64,000 nucleotides of DNA from Phycisphaerae bacterium (GTDB lineage: Bacteria > Planctomycetota > Phycisphaerae > UBA1845), in contig JAJDEB010000002.1 of NCBI GenBank assembly GCA_029260015.1, positions 124,001 to 188,000 of the forward strand, given 5' to 3'. Position numbers and translations under genes: made by a program. Below are positions 44,631 to 54,059 of this stretch, piece after piece; positions within the stretch are counted from its first letter, which is position 1, and every line of letters starts with the position of its first letter. The notes under the pieces were generated by a model. That model had not been told where the DNA came from and made no database searches. It was given only the letters and a program-made list of their open reading frames with translations.

Positions 44631-45812
44631 ATGGCGGCAGTTCGGGTACTGGTCTTCAATGCTGAGGAAGAGTACACAGCCACGTTGCGATCAACGCTTC
44701 TCTCCTTTTCAGGGGTGAAGATCGTTGCTGAAGTCGACGAACCGGCGGTGATGGCTCACGCGCTGAACCAGTTCCCTGCAGACGTGCTCGTCGCCAATCT
44801 CGATCCGGTGCCTGAAGCGGTGCTTCCGATGCTGGAGGAGGTAGCGCAAACGAACAAGAAAGTCGAAGTCTTTGCGGTTTCAAATTCGACCGACGGACAA
44901 CTGATTCTCGCGGCGATGCGCCACGGGATTCGAGAGTTTCTGACCAAGCCGATCGACGACAACGCGCTCGGTAACGCATTGGGAAAAGTCGCGGAGCGTC
45001 ATTCGGGCGACGACCCTCAAGGCAAATTGGTCACGGTTATTGGCGGGGCTGGAGGCGTGGGTGCGACGACGATCGCCGTTAATCTCGCCGTCGAACTCAA
45101 GGAATTAACCTCAGCCGGCGTGGCTGTCGTGGATCTTGATCATCGGTTTGGACAGGTCGCAACGCATCTGGACGTGGACCCGACCTACACCATGGCCGAC
45201 CTTTGCGATAACCCGACGCAGCTCGAGTATCAGATGATCGAACGGGCACTGGTCAAGCACCAATCGGGCGTGCAGATTCTCAGCCGACCGAATCAGTTCA
45301 TGCAGGCAGACAACATTACTGCGGCGCACTGCGTCGGGGTGCTTTCGACCCTACTCGCCCAGAACGATTATGTCGTGGTGGATGGACCGACACGCTTCGA
45401 CTTTGGAACAAAAGCGGTGCTCGATATATCCGACTTCAACATGCTGGTTTTGCAACTGGTTGTCCCCACCGTCAGAAGCGTTCATCGCATGCTCGAAGGG
45501 ATGACAGAAGTGGGCTTCAACCTGGATCGCATGAAATTGGTTTGCAATCGCGTCGGTGGAGAAAGTGGCGGCATCACCCCTGAAGACGTACGCGACACGC
45601 TGAACATGGATGTGTTTGGCGAAGTTCCAGACGACTGGAACGCGGTCAATGCCGCGATCAACGTGGGCGAACCGCTGTCAGCCAGCTCGCCAAAGAGCAA
45701 GGTTCGACAGGCGATTCGCGGCATGGCGATGCGCCTGCACGACCCGAACGGCGAAATTACAGAAGAACCGAAGGAAGCAAAAAAGGGCGGAATTCTTAGC
45801 AAGATCTTCTGA
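44631..45812 (+). CDS. tadZ: Tad pilus polar localisation/assembly protein TadZ/CpaE
   Basis: 393 residues. Residues 1-125 form an atypical receiver-like domain (VRVLVFNAEEEYTATLRSTLL, VFAVSNSTDGQLILAAMRHGIREFLTKPID). From 130 on is a ParA/MinD-like ATPase whose P-loop reads GGAGGVGATT: the Walker Lys of GGVGKTT is Ala, as known from other CpaE/TadZ proteins. VVDLDHRFGQVATHLD and VVVDGPTRFD are the remaining motifs. Such proteins mark the assembly site for the Tad machine. The C-terminus is Lys-rich. Confidence 0.92.
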   Translation: MAAVRVLVFNAEEEYTATLRSTLLSFSGVKIVAEVDEPAVMAHALNQFPADVLVANLDPVPEAVLPMLEEVAQTNKKVEVFAVSNSTDGQLILAAMRHGIREFLTKPIDDNALGNALGKVAERHSGDDPQGKLVTVIGGAGGVGATTIAVNLAVELKELTSAGVAVVDLDHRFGQVATHLDVDPTYTMADLCDNPTQLEYQMIERALVKHQSGVQILSRPNQFMQADNITAAHCVGVLSTLLAQNDYVVVDGPTRFDFGTKAVLDISDFNMLVLQLVVPTVRSVHRMLEGMTEVGFNLDRMKLVCNRVGGESGGITPEDVRDTLNMDVFGEVPDDWNAVNAAINVGEPLSASSPKSKVRQAIRGMAMRLHDPNGEITEEPKEAKKGGILSKIF

Positions 45813-45901
45813 CGCATCAGGGGATAAAACGCGGACTGGGCTACCCAAATGAGCGCCTTGTCCGATCGGACAGCATCGCATGACTTCGATGGGAGTATCC
45901 C

Positions 45902-47296
45902 GTGTTTGGTAAGCGAAATACAGTTCAACTGCCACCGACACCCAGTAAGGCAGAACGGCCTCAAGAATCGGCACCAGCCACTCCCAAGCGGCCTGGCGCT
46001 GCGCCTGAAAAGCAGGATCAATTCAGCGAATTGAAACAACGCCTGCACCGCAAGCTCGTTGATCAGATCGACATGACGAGACTGATCGGCGACGAAGAAG
46101 AACTGCGCGGTCAGGTTCGCGAAATCGTTGAAGGGCTGTGCGAGCAGGAAAACACGCTGCTCAACTACAATGAACGTCAACGCCTGATCGGCGAAGTCCT
46201 GGACGAAACATTTGGTCTTGGACCACTCGAAGTGCTTCTCGCCGACAACAGCATCAGCGATATTTTGATCAATGGCCCCAAGCAGGTCTATGTCGAACGC
46301 GGCGGTAATCTTGAACTAACCGAAGTAAAGTTTCGCGACAATGGCCACCTGATGCACGTCATCGACAAGATCGTCAGTTCGGTCGGTCGTCGCTGCGACG
46401 AAACATCACCGATGGTCGATGCCCGATTGCAGGACGGCTCTCGTGTAAACGCGGTGATTCCGCCGTTGGCGCTCGACGGAGCCAGCATGTCGATTCGTCG
46501 ATTCGGTGCCGACCCGTTGACCTGGGACGATTACATCCGCTTCAAATCATGCACGCCGGAAATCCGTGATTTTCTCGAAGCGTGCGTCGTTGCCCACATG
46601 AATATTCTAATCGTGGGCGGTACGGGTTCCGGAAAGACGACACTGCTCAACAACTTGTCTTCGTTTATTCCGCCAACGGACCGCATCGTCACGATGGAAG
46701 ATGCGGCTGAACTTCGATTGCGTCAGCCGCACGTTGTCCGACTGGAATCACGCCCCCCCAACATTGAGGGTAAGGGCCGAATATCGATTCGCGACCTGCT
46801 GATCAACAGCCTTCGTATGCGTCCGGATCGTATCGTTGTGGGTGAGTGTCGTGGCCCCGAAACGCTGGACATGCTTCAAGCCATGAACACCGGCCACGAT
46901 GGTTCGCTAACAACCATTCACGCCAACAGCACGCGTGACGCCGTGCAGCGTGTCGAAACGATGGTGATGATGGCCGGTTTTGAACTGCCCCTTAGGGCGA
47001 TCCGGCAGCAGTTTGCGTCGGCGATTCACCTGCTGGTACAGGCCCAGCGCCTGCCCGGAGGTCTGCGAAAGATTGTCGGCGTAACGGAAGTTCAAGGCAT
47101 GGAAGGCGACATTGTCACCATGCAGGACATCTTCCAGTTTGAACAACTGGGCACCACCCCCAAAGGAAAGGCCTATGGCCAGCTGGTTTCCACGGGGTTA
47201 CGACCGATGTGCCTGGAACGCCTGCAAGCCGCAGGATGCAACGTAGATACCGGGATGTTTGAGCGACGAACGCTTGTCCGAGACGACGTGGACTAG
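45902..47296 (+). CDS. cpaF: Tad secretion ATPase TadA/CpaF
   Basis: 464 residues from a GTG with GGGAG. It is the hexameric ATPase that drives Tad pilus assembly. The long N-terminal helical region (to about 80) precedes the PilT/GspE-like core: [18 protein letters not shown], Walker [10 protein letters not shown], the Asp box [10 protein letters not shown], Walker [15 protein letters not shown] and the His box [13 protein letters not shown]. The pair with TadZ is separated by 89 bases. Confidence 0.96.
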   Translation: MFGKRNTVQLPPTPSKAERPQESAPATPKRPGAAPEKQDQFSELKQRLHRKLVDQIDMTRLIGDEEELRGQVREIVEGLCEQENTLLNYNERQRLIGEVLDETFGLGPLEVLLADNSISDILINGPKQVYVERGGNLELTEVKFRDNGHLMHVIDKIVSSVGRRCDETSPMVDARLQDGSRVNAVIPPLALDGASMSIRRFGADPLTWDDYIRFKSCTPEIRDFLEACVVAHMNILIVGGTGSGKTTLLNNLSSFIPPTDRIVTMEDAAELRLRQPHVVRLESRPPNIEGKGRISIRDLLINSLRMRPDRIVVGECRGPETLDMLQAMNTGHDGSLTTIHANSTRDAVQRVETMVMMAGFELPLRAIRQQFASAIHLLVQAQRLPGGLRKIVGVTEVQGMEGDIVTMQDIFQFEQLGTTPKGKAYGQLVSTGLRPMCLERLQAAGCNVDTGMFERRTLVRDDVD

Positions 47297-47331
47297 ATGT
47301 CGCATGTGGAACGAAATGAGGTAACTCTGTC

Positions 47332-48324
47332 ATGACCTTGCTCTTAGCCGACCTGAATCTGGTGCAAATCGCCCTGCCGTTGGTGGGCGCGGTAATGCTC
47401 AGCTACGGTATTTTTCAGGTCATTATCGAAAGCAAAAACGGTGAGCGCAAGAAAGTGCTCGATCGCTTGCGCGGTGAGTCATCACGCGTCAAAGATGCGG
47501 CGGCGGCCTCCATCCTCAAGCGAAACACGCTCTCCGAAGACGCCGGAAACGCCATCAACAAGACGTTTGGCAAACTCGCGTTCATCCCCAAGCTTCAAAA
47601 CATGCTCGACCAAGCCAGCCTCGATTGGTCGGCGACGAAGATGATCGCCAACCTGTTTAGCGCAGGGTTAATCCTGACGGCTGGCATGGTGATGATGGAC
47701 TTCAGTGTCTTAGCATCGTGCGGTATTGGCGTCTCGGTATTCTTCGCACCGATCGGTTATGTCTCCGTCCGTCGCAAGCGCCGTATGAAACGCCTCGTCA
47801 ACCAGTTGCCCGACGTATTCGAGATGATGTCGCAGGCGCTGCGCGCCGGTCACTCGTTGGCCAGTGCGATTCAATTGGTCCACGAACAGTTGCCCGACCC
47901 GATCAGCCTCGAATTCGGGCGAGTCTTCCACGAGCAAAACCTGGGCATCAAAATCGAAGATGCGCTTCTTGCGATGGCCGATCGCGTCGATTCGCTCGAC
48001 GTCCGCATGTTTGTTACGGCCGTGCTGATTCAGCGCACGACGGGTGGCGACTTAGCCGAGATTCTCGACAAGATTGGTTCAGTGATTCGCGGACGAATTG
48101 AGCTGTTCGGCATGGTGCAAGGTTTGACGTCGGAAGGGCGACTTTCGGGATGGGTGCTGTTTGCCCTGCCGATCATCGTGTTCGCAGCCACCATCAAGTT
48201 GAACTACGAATACGCGAGCATGCTTTGGACGCACCCAACGGGCAAGATCATGTTGGCTGTCGCTGCTGGTATGGAACTCATGGGACTCGCGATGATCCGC
48301 TGGATCGTCAATATCAAAGTGTGA
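47332..48324 (+). CDS. tadB: Tad pilus assembly membrane protein TadB
   Basis: 330 residues, a type II secretion system F family platform protein. It has transmembrane segments at the N-terminus (VQIALPLVGAVMLSYGIF), in the middle (LFSAGLILTAGMVMMDFSVLASCGIGVSVFF), and two at the C-terminus. GspF-like phrase: QLPDVFEMMSQALRAGHSLASAIQLV. It forms the inner-membrane platform with TadC. It starts 35 bases after cpaF. Confidence 0.94.
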   Translation: MTLLLADLNLVQIALPLVGAVMLSYGIFQVIIESKNGERKKVLDRLRGESSRVKDAAAASILKRNTLSEDAGNAINKTFGKLAFIPKLQNMLDQASLDWSATKMIANLFSAGLILTAGMVMMDFSVLASCGIGVSVFFAPIGYVSVRRKRRMKRLVNQLPDVFEMMSQALRAGHSLASAIQLVHEQLPDPISLEFGRVFHEQNLGIKIEDALLAMADRVDSLDVRMFVTAVLIQRTTGGDLAEILDKIGSVIRGRIELFGMVQGLTSEGRLSGWVLFALPIIVFAATIKLNYEYASMLWTHPTGKIMLAVAAGMELMGLAMIRWIVNIKV

Positions 48325-48436
48325 CAAGATCAACGTGTGACTATGTCAACGTATGACTGGGCTGGAACCAAGCGTTTGTGACCGAGCTTTCGATACTCAC
48401 GATGTCGCTCGCTAAGTTATTGTAGAGGAAGAAGAT

Positions 48437-49363
48437 ATGCCTATTTATATCATCCCCATCTTGGCGGTTATCAGCGTAGCATTGGTGGTGTACGCACTGA
48501 TGCCTTCCGGTAACGACGAGGACGATCGCGTCAAGCGCCGCCTCACCGGCCGCAAACAGGGCGATCAAACCGCCGATTTGCGCAAGCAAGCCCATGAGTC
48601 GATGGCCAAGAAGGTCATGAACAAGATGGCCCCCATCGCGGTTAAGCCGGTGATGCCCAAGAATTCATCGGAGATGTCGAAACTGAGGCAGAAGTTGTGC
48701 AGCGCGGGAATGCGCCGCGACAACGCCGCACAGTTATTCCTTGCAAGCAAGACCATCATCGGTGTGGCTGGACTGTTGGCTGGCGTGCTCTTCGCTTGGA
48801 TGAGGGGATATGCGTTCTCTGACGCAATTGGCGTTGTGGTTCTGGGTATCGCAATTGGGTTCTTGGCACCAAACCTCTGGCTTGGGTCGGTTGCCAGCAA
48901 ACGCAAGGAAAAAGTCCGGCACGGATTGGCAGATGCGCTCGACCTGATGGTTGTCGGTGTGGAAGCCGGCTTGGGCTTGGACGCTGCGATTCAGCGTGTC
49001 GGCGACGAATTGAAAAACGTTCATGGAGAGTTGAGCGAAGAATTCCAAATCGCAGTTCTCGAAACACAGATGGGTATTCCGCGTTCGGAATCGCTCGACA
49101 ACCTTGCCAACCGGACGATGGTGGAAGAATTGCGTGGAATGGTCGCGATGATCAACCAAGCCGAGCGATTCGGAACGAGCATCGCCCGTGCCCTGCGAAA
49201 CCAAGCTGAAGCGCTGCGGATGAAACGACGACAGGCGGCGGAAGAGAAGGCTCAACAGTGTGCGGTCAAGCTGATGCTGCCGCTGATTCTGTTCATCTTC
49301 CCGGCGATCTTCGTGGTGTTAGCTGGCCCTGCAGCACTCAGCTTTATGGAGTCGGGTATCTAG
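48437..49363 (+). CDS. tadC: Tad pilus assembly membrane protein TadC
   Basis: 308 residues, a paralogue of TadB and its partner in the inner-membrane platform. GspF-like core: HGLADALDLMVVGVEAGLGLDAAIQRV, followed by NLANRTMVEELRGMVAMINQAERFG and the ending LMLPLILFIFPAIFVVLAGPA. The 112-base spacer from tadB carries direct GTGTGAC(T/A)A-type short repeats. The last gene before the terminator. Confidence 0.94.
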   Translation: MPIYIIPILAVISVALVVYALMPSGNDEDDRVKRRLTGRKQGDQTADLRKQAHESMAKKVMNKMAPIAVKPVMPKNSSEMSKLRQKLCSAGMRRDNAAQLFLASKTIIGVAGLLAGVLFAWMRGYAFSDAIGVVVLGIAIGFLAPNLWLGSVASKRKEKVRHGLADALDLMVVGVEAGLGLDAAIQRVGDELKNVHGELSEEFQIAVLETQMGIPRSESLDNLANRTMVEELRGMVAMINQAERFGTSIARALRNQAEALRMKRRQAAEEKAQQCAVKLMLPLILFIFPAIFVVLAGPAALSFMESGI

Positions 49364-49425
49364 TCGATGGCAGACGCGTGACCGACGATTATTGCTGTCA
49401 GACAGGCGACTGACAGAGACTATAA

Positions 49426-49461
49426 GAAGAAAGCCCGCGACATTTGCCGCGGGCTTTCTTC
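49426..49461. terminator. Strong bidirectional intrinsic terminator
   Basis: GAAGAAAGCCCGCG, loop ACATTTGC, CGCGGGCTTTCTTC: fourteen perfect pairs with A-rich and T-rich flanks, so it works in both directions. It closes the Tad operon on the plus strand and the PEP-CTERM gene on the minus strand. Confidence 0.92.
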
Positions 49462-49501
49462 GATATCAGGTTTATGATGTGGGTTTCTTGAAGTTCGCAG
49501 C

Positions 49502-50719
49502 TTAGCGGCGGCGACGCATCACAAATGTCGCACCGAGGGCTGTCAGTAACATGCTGGCAGGTTCTGGCGTGGCTGACGAAGTGAAATCTGCCGTCGCAGT
49601 AAAGCCGTTAGCCGTCGCAACCTGGTTGACGAAGCTGAATGCGAAAGCCTCGTCCATCAACGCAAAAGGGACGATTGGTCCGTCGATCGTTACCCCTTGA
49701 GCCGCGAAGTCGGTTGCACCAAATCCAGTGTTGCCGTTCAAGATTCCACTCTGAAACGCGATCGAAAACAGGTAATCATTGTTTGATGCAAAGAAATCCA
49801 CTGAGCCCGCACCTGTAGTATCGTCTGGGTTCACGGTAACCGAGCCCATCGAAAACTTGGCGTTTGAATAATCGACATCACCGATTCCTGGTGTTTGCAG
49901 CGTCAGACCGACGCCATTCCAAGAACCACTCAAAGCGCCATCGTCCAATTCAAAAAGCGGCGTGGATGAGTCAGCCGCCGGATCTGCAAACGTTGCGACA
50001 GTAAATGAACCAGCTTGCGCCTGTCCGGCGAACGCCAACATCCCGCCAACAACGGCGAGCATTTTGACGGCATTCTTGTTGATTGAAAACTTCCGCCGAC
50101 GAAATACCAAACCTGCACCGCATGCCAGTAGAGCGAGGCTCGCAGGCTCAGGAATCGGTACAGTCGTCGTCGATGAAGTGAAAGCAGCCGTCGCGGAGAA
50201 GCCGCCGCTGGCGTCAGTCGCAATCTGATTCGCGAAGGCAAAGCTGAATGCTTCCTCTTCGTCGATCGAGGCCACGGCAAATCCGGCAACGATAACCGGC
50301 CCGGACATGCTGACGGAATCGAGATCGACGGCTATGAATTCGGTCGCGCCAAAGCCGATCACTGCGAGCGATGCAGCCTCAAAGGTAATCGTTAGCAATG
50401 GAGATGCAGACGAGTCGAAGAACTCGATCGCCCCCAATTCACTGTCGCCACCCAACGGAGCCTCGATGGACGACATCGAAAACGTCGCATCCGGAAAGTC
50501 GCCGGCGACCGTTTCAAGCGTCAATCCAGTGCCAGACCATCCGCCCGAAAGCATCATGCTCGCACCGTCATACGAGAACAGTGGTGTACCAGCCCCAGGA
50601 CTGGGGTCAGCAAATGTCGCGACGGTAAATGTGGTCGCTTTTGCCTGCTGCATGCCAAACATGCAAACGAGGCCAACCGCGAACGTTACCGTCCGCGCAA
50701 ATCTTGCGCCATTGGTCAT
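49502..50719 (-). CDS. Double-unit PEP-CTERM protein (fused tandem duplication)
   Basis: 405 residues made of two related units. Unit 1: signal peptide (VTFAVGLVCMFGMQQAKA), TTFTVATFADPSPG and a beta-rich domain, then a full PEP-CTERM signal at 188-210 (PIPEPASLALLACGAG then RRRK). Unit 2 begins with another signal-peptide-like segment at 214-237 (MLAVVGGMLAFAGQAQA), then GSFTVATFADPAAD, a domain and a second PEP-CTERM signal at 384-405 (TPEPASMLLTALGA then RRRR). The shared phrases VATFADP, GFGAT-(E/D)-F and F-V/A-NQ(I/V)AT show common origin. The frame runs through without a stop. An internal Met (50062) could start a separate unit-2 protein. An excellent ribosome site (GGGAGGGAG) precedes the first ATG. 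Confidence 0.88.
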   Translation of the reverse strand: MTNGARFARTVTFAVGLVCMFGMQQAKATTFTVATFADPSPGAGTPLFSYDGASMMLSGGWSGTGLTLETVAGDFPDATFSMSSIEAPLGGDSELGAIEFFDSSASPLLTITFEAASLAVIGFGATEFIAVDLDSVSMSGPVIVAGFAVASIDEEEAFSFAFANQIATDASGGFSATAAFTSSTTTVPIPEPASLALLACGAGLVFRRRKFSINKNAVKMLAVVGGMLAFAGQAQAGSFTVATFADPAADSSTPLFELDDGALSGSWNGVGLTLQTPGIGDVDYSNAKFSMGSVTVNPDDTTGAGSVDFFASNNDYLFSIAFQSGILNGNTGFGATDFAAQGVTIDGPIVPFALMDEAFAFSFVNQVATANGFTATADFTSSATPEPASMLLTALGATFVMRRRR

Positions 50720-51229
50720 CTCATCTCCCTCCCAAGAGATACGCGCAGCGCCTGTGCGTGCGCACTTCTTGATGATCTATGTTGCCGAACTATTCGTTCA
50801 CGAAATATCCACTAACGAAACATTCACGAATGAATATTCGCAGACGAAGATATTCGTAGACGAACGCGCTCAGCTTTAATTGTCTCGGGAATCCGCCGAC
50901 GCTCGGATGGATACGAAGCACCGACTATTTTGCGGCTAAACCAAAGGAGATCAGTTTAGACCGCCTCTCTCTGTGGATTCCCTCCCGTTATTCTCTCTGT
51001 GTACTACGATAACGGCCCGCCGGGCACGTTTCAAGGGTTTCTCACAAGCAAAAAACATATTTCCAAGGGTCGATCAGCAACACTTGATTTCATGGACCGA
51101 TTCGAGAAACCCCGCTTTTCGGGGGCATGGAATCCGATTTCGACCGGAAAATCAGGTACCAGCCTTGGTTGGGCTGTTTCTCTCGGACGGTAACCCATGG
51201 GTCACAACGACCGGATCAGCAATACGCGT
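50720..51229. other. Gene-free region upstream of the double PEP-CTERM gene
   Basis: 510 bases without a convincing gene. It holds the TTCGNNNNCGAA array (50791-50865) and, downstream of it, an unremarkable stretch. The ORF-track frames here are short and without family resemblance. Confidence 0.5.
50791..50865. promoter_or_regulatory. Array of TTCGNNNNCGAA dyads
   Basis: Three perfect copies of ATTCGnnnACGAA (ATTCGTTCACGAA, ATTCGCAGACGAA, ATTCGTAGACGAA) and two decayed ones (ATCCACTAACGAA, ATTCACGAA) lie within 75 bases. Each perfect copy contains the dyad TTCG-N4-CGAA. It sits 70-150 bases upstream of the PEP-CTERM ATG, a place for cooperative binding of a dimeric repressor or activator. 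Confidence 0.6.
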
Positions 51230-51592
51230 TTATCGGACCGTTTCGCCAAAGACTTGATCGAGGATAGCCAGCTTGCAATTGTTGCAATCAGTGATGTCGG
51301 CTCCACCAAAAAGGGCATCGAGGGCACAGTTTTGAAGAGCCGTGGATTCTTCTTCGGCTTTGGTGATGCCGTTGGCTTGATCCACACGAGCCGCAAGAAT
51401 GCTCGTAAGGATTTCGTCTTCAGTCATCACGCCGTCGCAACTCTCGCGCACATCCAAAGAAATGATATCCGGATCAGGCAAAATCCGAACGCCAGAAAGC
51501 AATTCATCCAGTCCCGTACCGCACCCGATGGCGGCAACACACATGAAAATGCACAACGAAAAAATCAACTTCGGAACGAACGAACGCAACAT
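51230..51592 (-). CDS. Small hypothetical lipoprotein
   Basis: 120 residues. The signal (FVPKLIFSLCIFMCVAAIGC) gives Cys24 as the lipidated residue. The rest is acidic and helical (ILTSILAARVDQANGITKAEEEST), with a Cys cluster NCALDALFGGADITDCNNC near the end, perhaps metal- or disulfide-linked. There is no family known to me. It diverges from terC. Confidence 0.6.
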   Translation of the reverse strand: MLRSFVPKLIFSLCIFMCVAAIGCGTGLDELLSGVRILPDPDIISLDVRESCDGVMTEDEILTSILAARVDQANGITKAEEESTALQNCALDALFGGADITDCNNCKLAILDQVFGETVR

Positions 51593-51859
51593 TACGATGA
51601 TCCTTTTGAACTGTCCTTCTAGGAATATCTGCGCATTTCAACCATCGGCATTGCCCCTTGCAATTCGTGAATGGTCTAAAGCAGGAGTGGTTCTCGTCAT
51701 AACAGCAACCATGATGATGGTCTTGGGTTTAGATCGTTTAATGCGTGATAAAAATTCGGTTCGGTAAACCCTCTCGTCAGAGTATCATCCATTCTTCTAG
51801 GCCCATCAGCAAACTAAAAAGCTGCCGGATAACGCTGAAACTTTTGGTGCTTGTATCGC

Positions 51860-52861
51860 ATGGAAATATGGCTCTGGGTCGGATTCTTGTTTTTTGTATT
51901 GGCGATGCTCGCGCTCGATCTCGGCGTTTTTAATCGCAAAGCGCATGTGATTTCGATTCGAGAGGCAACTGGATGGACAGTTCTCTGGGTGGCACTTGCG
52001 CTGGGCTTTAATGCTGCGATCTACTTCTTGTACGAGCGGCACTGGCTTGGCATTGGAACAACCATCGGGCACGAGCTAAATGGGAGGACAGCCGCCCTCC
52101 AATTCTTCACCGGTTACGTGATCGAAAAGTCGCTGAGCCTCGACAATATCTTCGTCATTGCGATGATCTTTTCATACTTTTCAGTCCCGGCAATCTACCA
52201 GCATCGGGTGCTGTTCTGGGGAATCATCGGCGCACTGGTCATGCGCGGGTTGATGATCCTCGCTGGCGTGGCGTTGATTGAGCGGTTTGACTGGATCATT
52301 TATGTTTTCGGCGCGCTGCTGATCATGACAGCCGTCAAGATGCTCATCGTCCGGCACGACAACCTCGACCCAGGCAAGAACCCTTTGATTCGCCTTGCCA
52401 AACGCTTGTACCCTTTATCCGACGATTTCGACGGACCGAATTTCTTCACTCGCATCGATGGAAAACGGGCGATCACACCGTTGTTTCTTTCGCTGCTCAT
52501 CGTCGAAAGCACCGACTTGCTTTTTGCGGTCGATTCTATCCCTGCGATCTTTGCAGTGACGCGTGATCCGTTCATCATCTTTACATCGAATGTGTTTGCC
52601 ATCCTGGGGTTGCGATCGCTCTACTTTGCATTGGCTGGCATGATGGAGAAATTCCGGTACATCAAATCAAGCCTCGTCTTCGTTCTCGCGTTCGTGGGCG
52701 TCAAGATGATTCTCATGCACCACCATCCAATCCCCACGTTCGCTTCGCTGGCAATCATTCTGGGAATCCTGACCGTCGGTGTGCTCGCTTCGATCATCGG
52801 CGCTAAACGTGACACGGCGCCGCTGGCATCGCCAATCCCAAATCAGAAGGATGACCAATGA
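51860..52861 (+). CDS. TerC-family integral membrane protein
   Basis: 333 residues with about nine transmembrane helices. TerC motifs: EKSLSLDNIFVIAMIF, the acidic metal site at LSLLIVESTDLLFAVDSIPAIFAVTRDPFI, and SNVFAILGLRSLYFAL. Members export Mn(II) or load metal onto secreted enzymes. I looked for a Mn riboswitch (yybP-ykoY) upstream and saw none. The ORF-track start is three residues early; ATG 51860 is preferred. Confidence 0.93.
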   Translation: MEIWLWVGFLFFVLAMLALDLGVFNRKAHVISIREATGWTVLWVALALGFNAAIYFLYERHWLGIGTTIGHELNGRTAALQFFTGYVIEKSLSLDNIFVIAMIFSYFSVPAIYQHRVLFWGIIGALVMRGLMILAGVALIERFDWIIYVFGALLIMTAVKMLIVRHDNLDPGKNPLIRLAKRLYPLSDDFDGPNFFTRIDGKRAITPLFLSLLIVESTDLLFAVDSIPAIFAVTRDPFIIFTSNVFAILGLRSLYFALAGMMEKFRYIKSSLVFVLAFVGVKMILMHHHPIPTFASLAIILGILTVGVLASIIGAKRDTAPLASPIPNQKDDQ

Positions 52862-53171
52862 CGAAATGGATTCAATTTCGCTTAGTGATTAAGCACAAAC
52901 CCTCGACACCTCAGCAGAATATCATGAATTCGGGTTGTGACCGATCCGGTGCATCAAGACCGGCGAAAGTGGGATTTGAACGCCCTAAAGCAGTTTATCC
53001 AATACGGTTCCGCACCCGCCGAGAAACAATAAAGCAACGGCAGCGGTTGCAGCCCGCTTGGAGTCGCAATTCGGTTTGAAAACCAATGGAAGCAACATTC
53101 TATTTGTCCCGGAATTACCAATGCCTGCTTCAAACATTCTCAACTTGAAAGAGATCGGCGCTCCTAAGCGT
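52862..53171. other. Spacer after terC
   Basis: 310 bases with no gene, hairpin or repeat that I can support. Confidence 0.4.
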
Positions 53172-53837
53172 TCAACGCGAGTCGTTCCTTTTCGTGTTTG
53201 CAGTGTTCAGTAGTTCGTCAAATGGAACATTTACAAATAGGCTGGAGCGGGTGTTCTTGCTATTGCCGCCCCAGCCGAATAGTTCAGCAACGCGGGGCAG
53301 CAGGTAGATCCCGGAAGACGCACCCCTGAGCCTTCCACACATTGATTCTTCCTGAATAAAAACACTCTTGATGGGAAAGTAATTGTGCAACATTCTGATT
53401 CGCCTCAAAACAATAGCATGAAACTGCAATGTTTCTCGACTTGGTTCCCAATCGTCAAACACCCACGGGAAGCCCGCAAATGTTGCTGTCATTTGAATTG
53501 GCGGCACACTGATCCAGATAACGGGTGGGAAGTGCCGCGTTGGGGTCGAGACCTTCGCGCCAATTAGCCGCTGTCGAGAAATGCGCCACGCAGACCGTGC
53601 ATGTTCACCAAACTGTACGCGCTTGTTGGGTTCAAGTGGAACCAGTTCGTTGCATTCTTGACGTGTGCAGAACACTTCTAGTCCCAACATCTGAAGCAAG
53701 CTGTTGAGGTCTTCTGCTGATATGACTTCGGACGTAGCGATCCCCACTTCGCACAATGGCCCGCCGTGCCATGACTTTTCGTCGTTAAGGTCAACAGTGT
53801 TTTTCTTGACGTTGAATTGCGGAAATCGTATTGGCAT
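53172..53837 (-). CDS. Hypothetical protein next to tRNA-Ser
   Basis: 221 residues from the ATG at 53837, which begins 15 bases beyond the tRNA-Ser 3' end on the same strand; the longer ORF-track start runs through the tRNA. The product is a soluble alpha/beta protein with FPPVIWISVPPIQMTATFAGFPWVFDDW and RLRGASSGIYLLPRVAELFGW. It is Trp/Pro-rich, with four Cys. I do not recognise it. Codon use appears slightly different from neighbours, with more A/T-ending codons. It could be cargo inserted at the tRNA, but no integrase or repeat of the tRNA end is seen. Confidence 0.5.
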   Translation of the reverse strand: MPIRFPQFNVKKNTVDLNDEKSWHGGPLCEVGIATSEVISAEDLNSLLQMLGLEVFCTRQECNELVPLEPNKRVQFGEHARSAWRISRQRLIGAKVSTPTRHFPPVIWISVPPIQMTATFAGFPWVFDDWEPSRETLQFHAIVLRRIRMLHNYFPIKSVFIQEESMCGRLRGASSGIYLLPRVAELFGWGGNSKNTRSSLFVNVPFDELLNTANTKRNDSR

Positions 53838-53851
53838 ATGATCGGACGAAA

Positions 53852-53938
<87 letters not shown>

Positions 53939-54059
53939 GGCGCTGATGGCGCCTTATGCGAGGCGACATTATGTCGATCGGCGGCGATGTCGTAAAGCTT
54001 GGCCGATTTCGCCGGATTTTCAAGCTGCTTTAGATCACAGACTTGGCGATGGCTGGCGA

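Noticed and set aside
50791-50865. CRISPR array
   Set aside because: The repeated unit is only 13 bases, copies are 11-18 bases apart and there are no unique spacers or cas genes.
51593-51859. Manganese (yybP-ykoY) riboswitch before terC
   Set aside because: The conserved GGGGAGTA-type core and paired loops are not present in this region.
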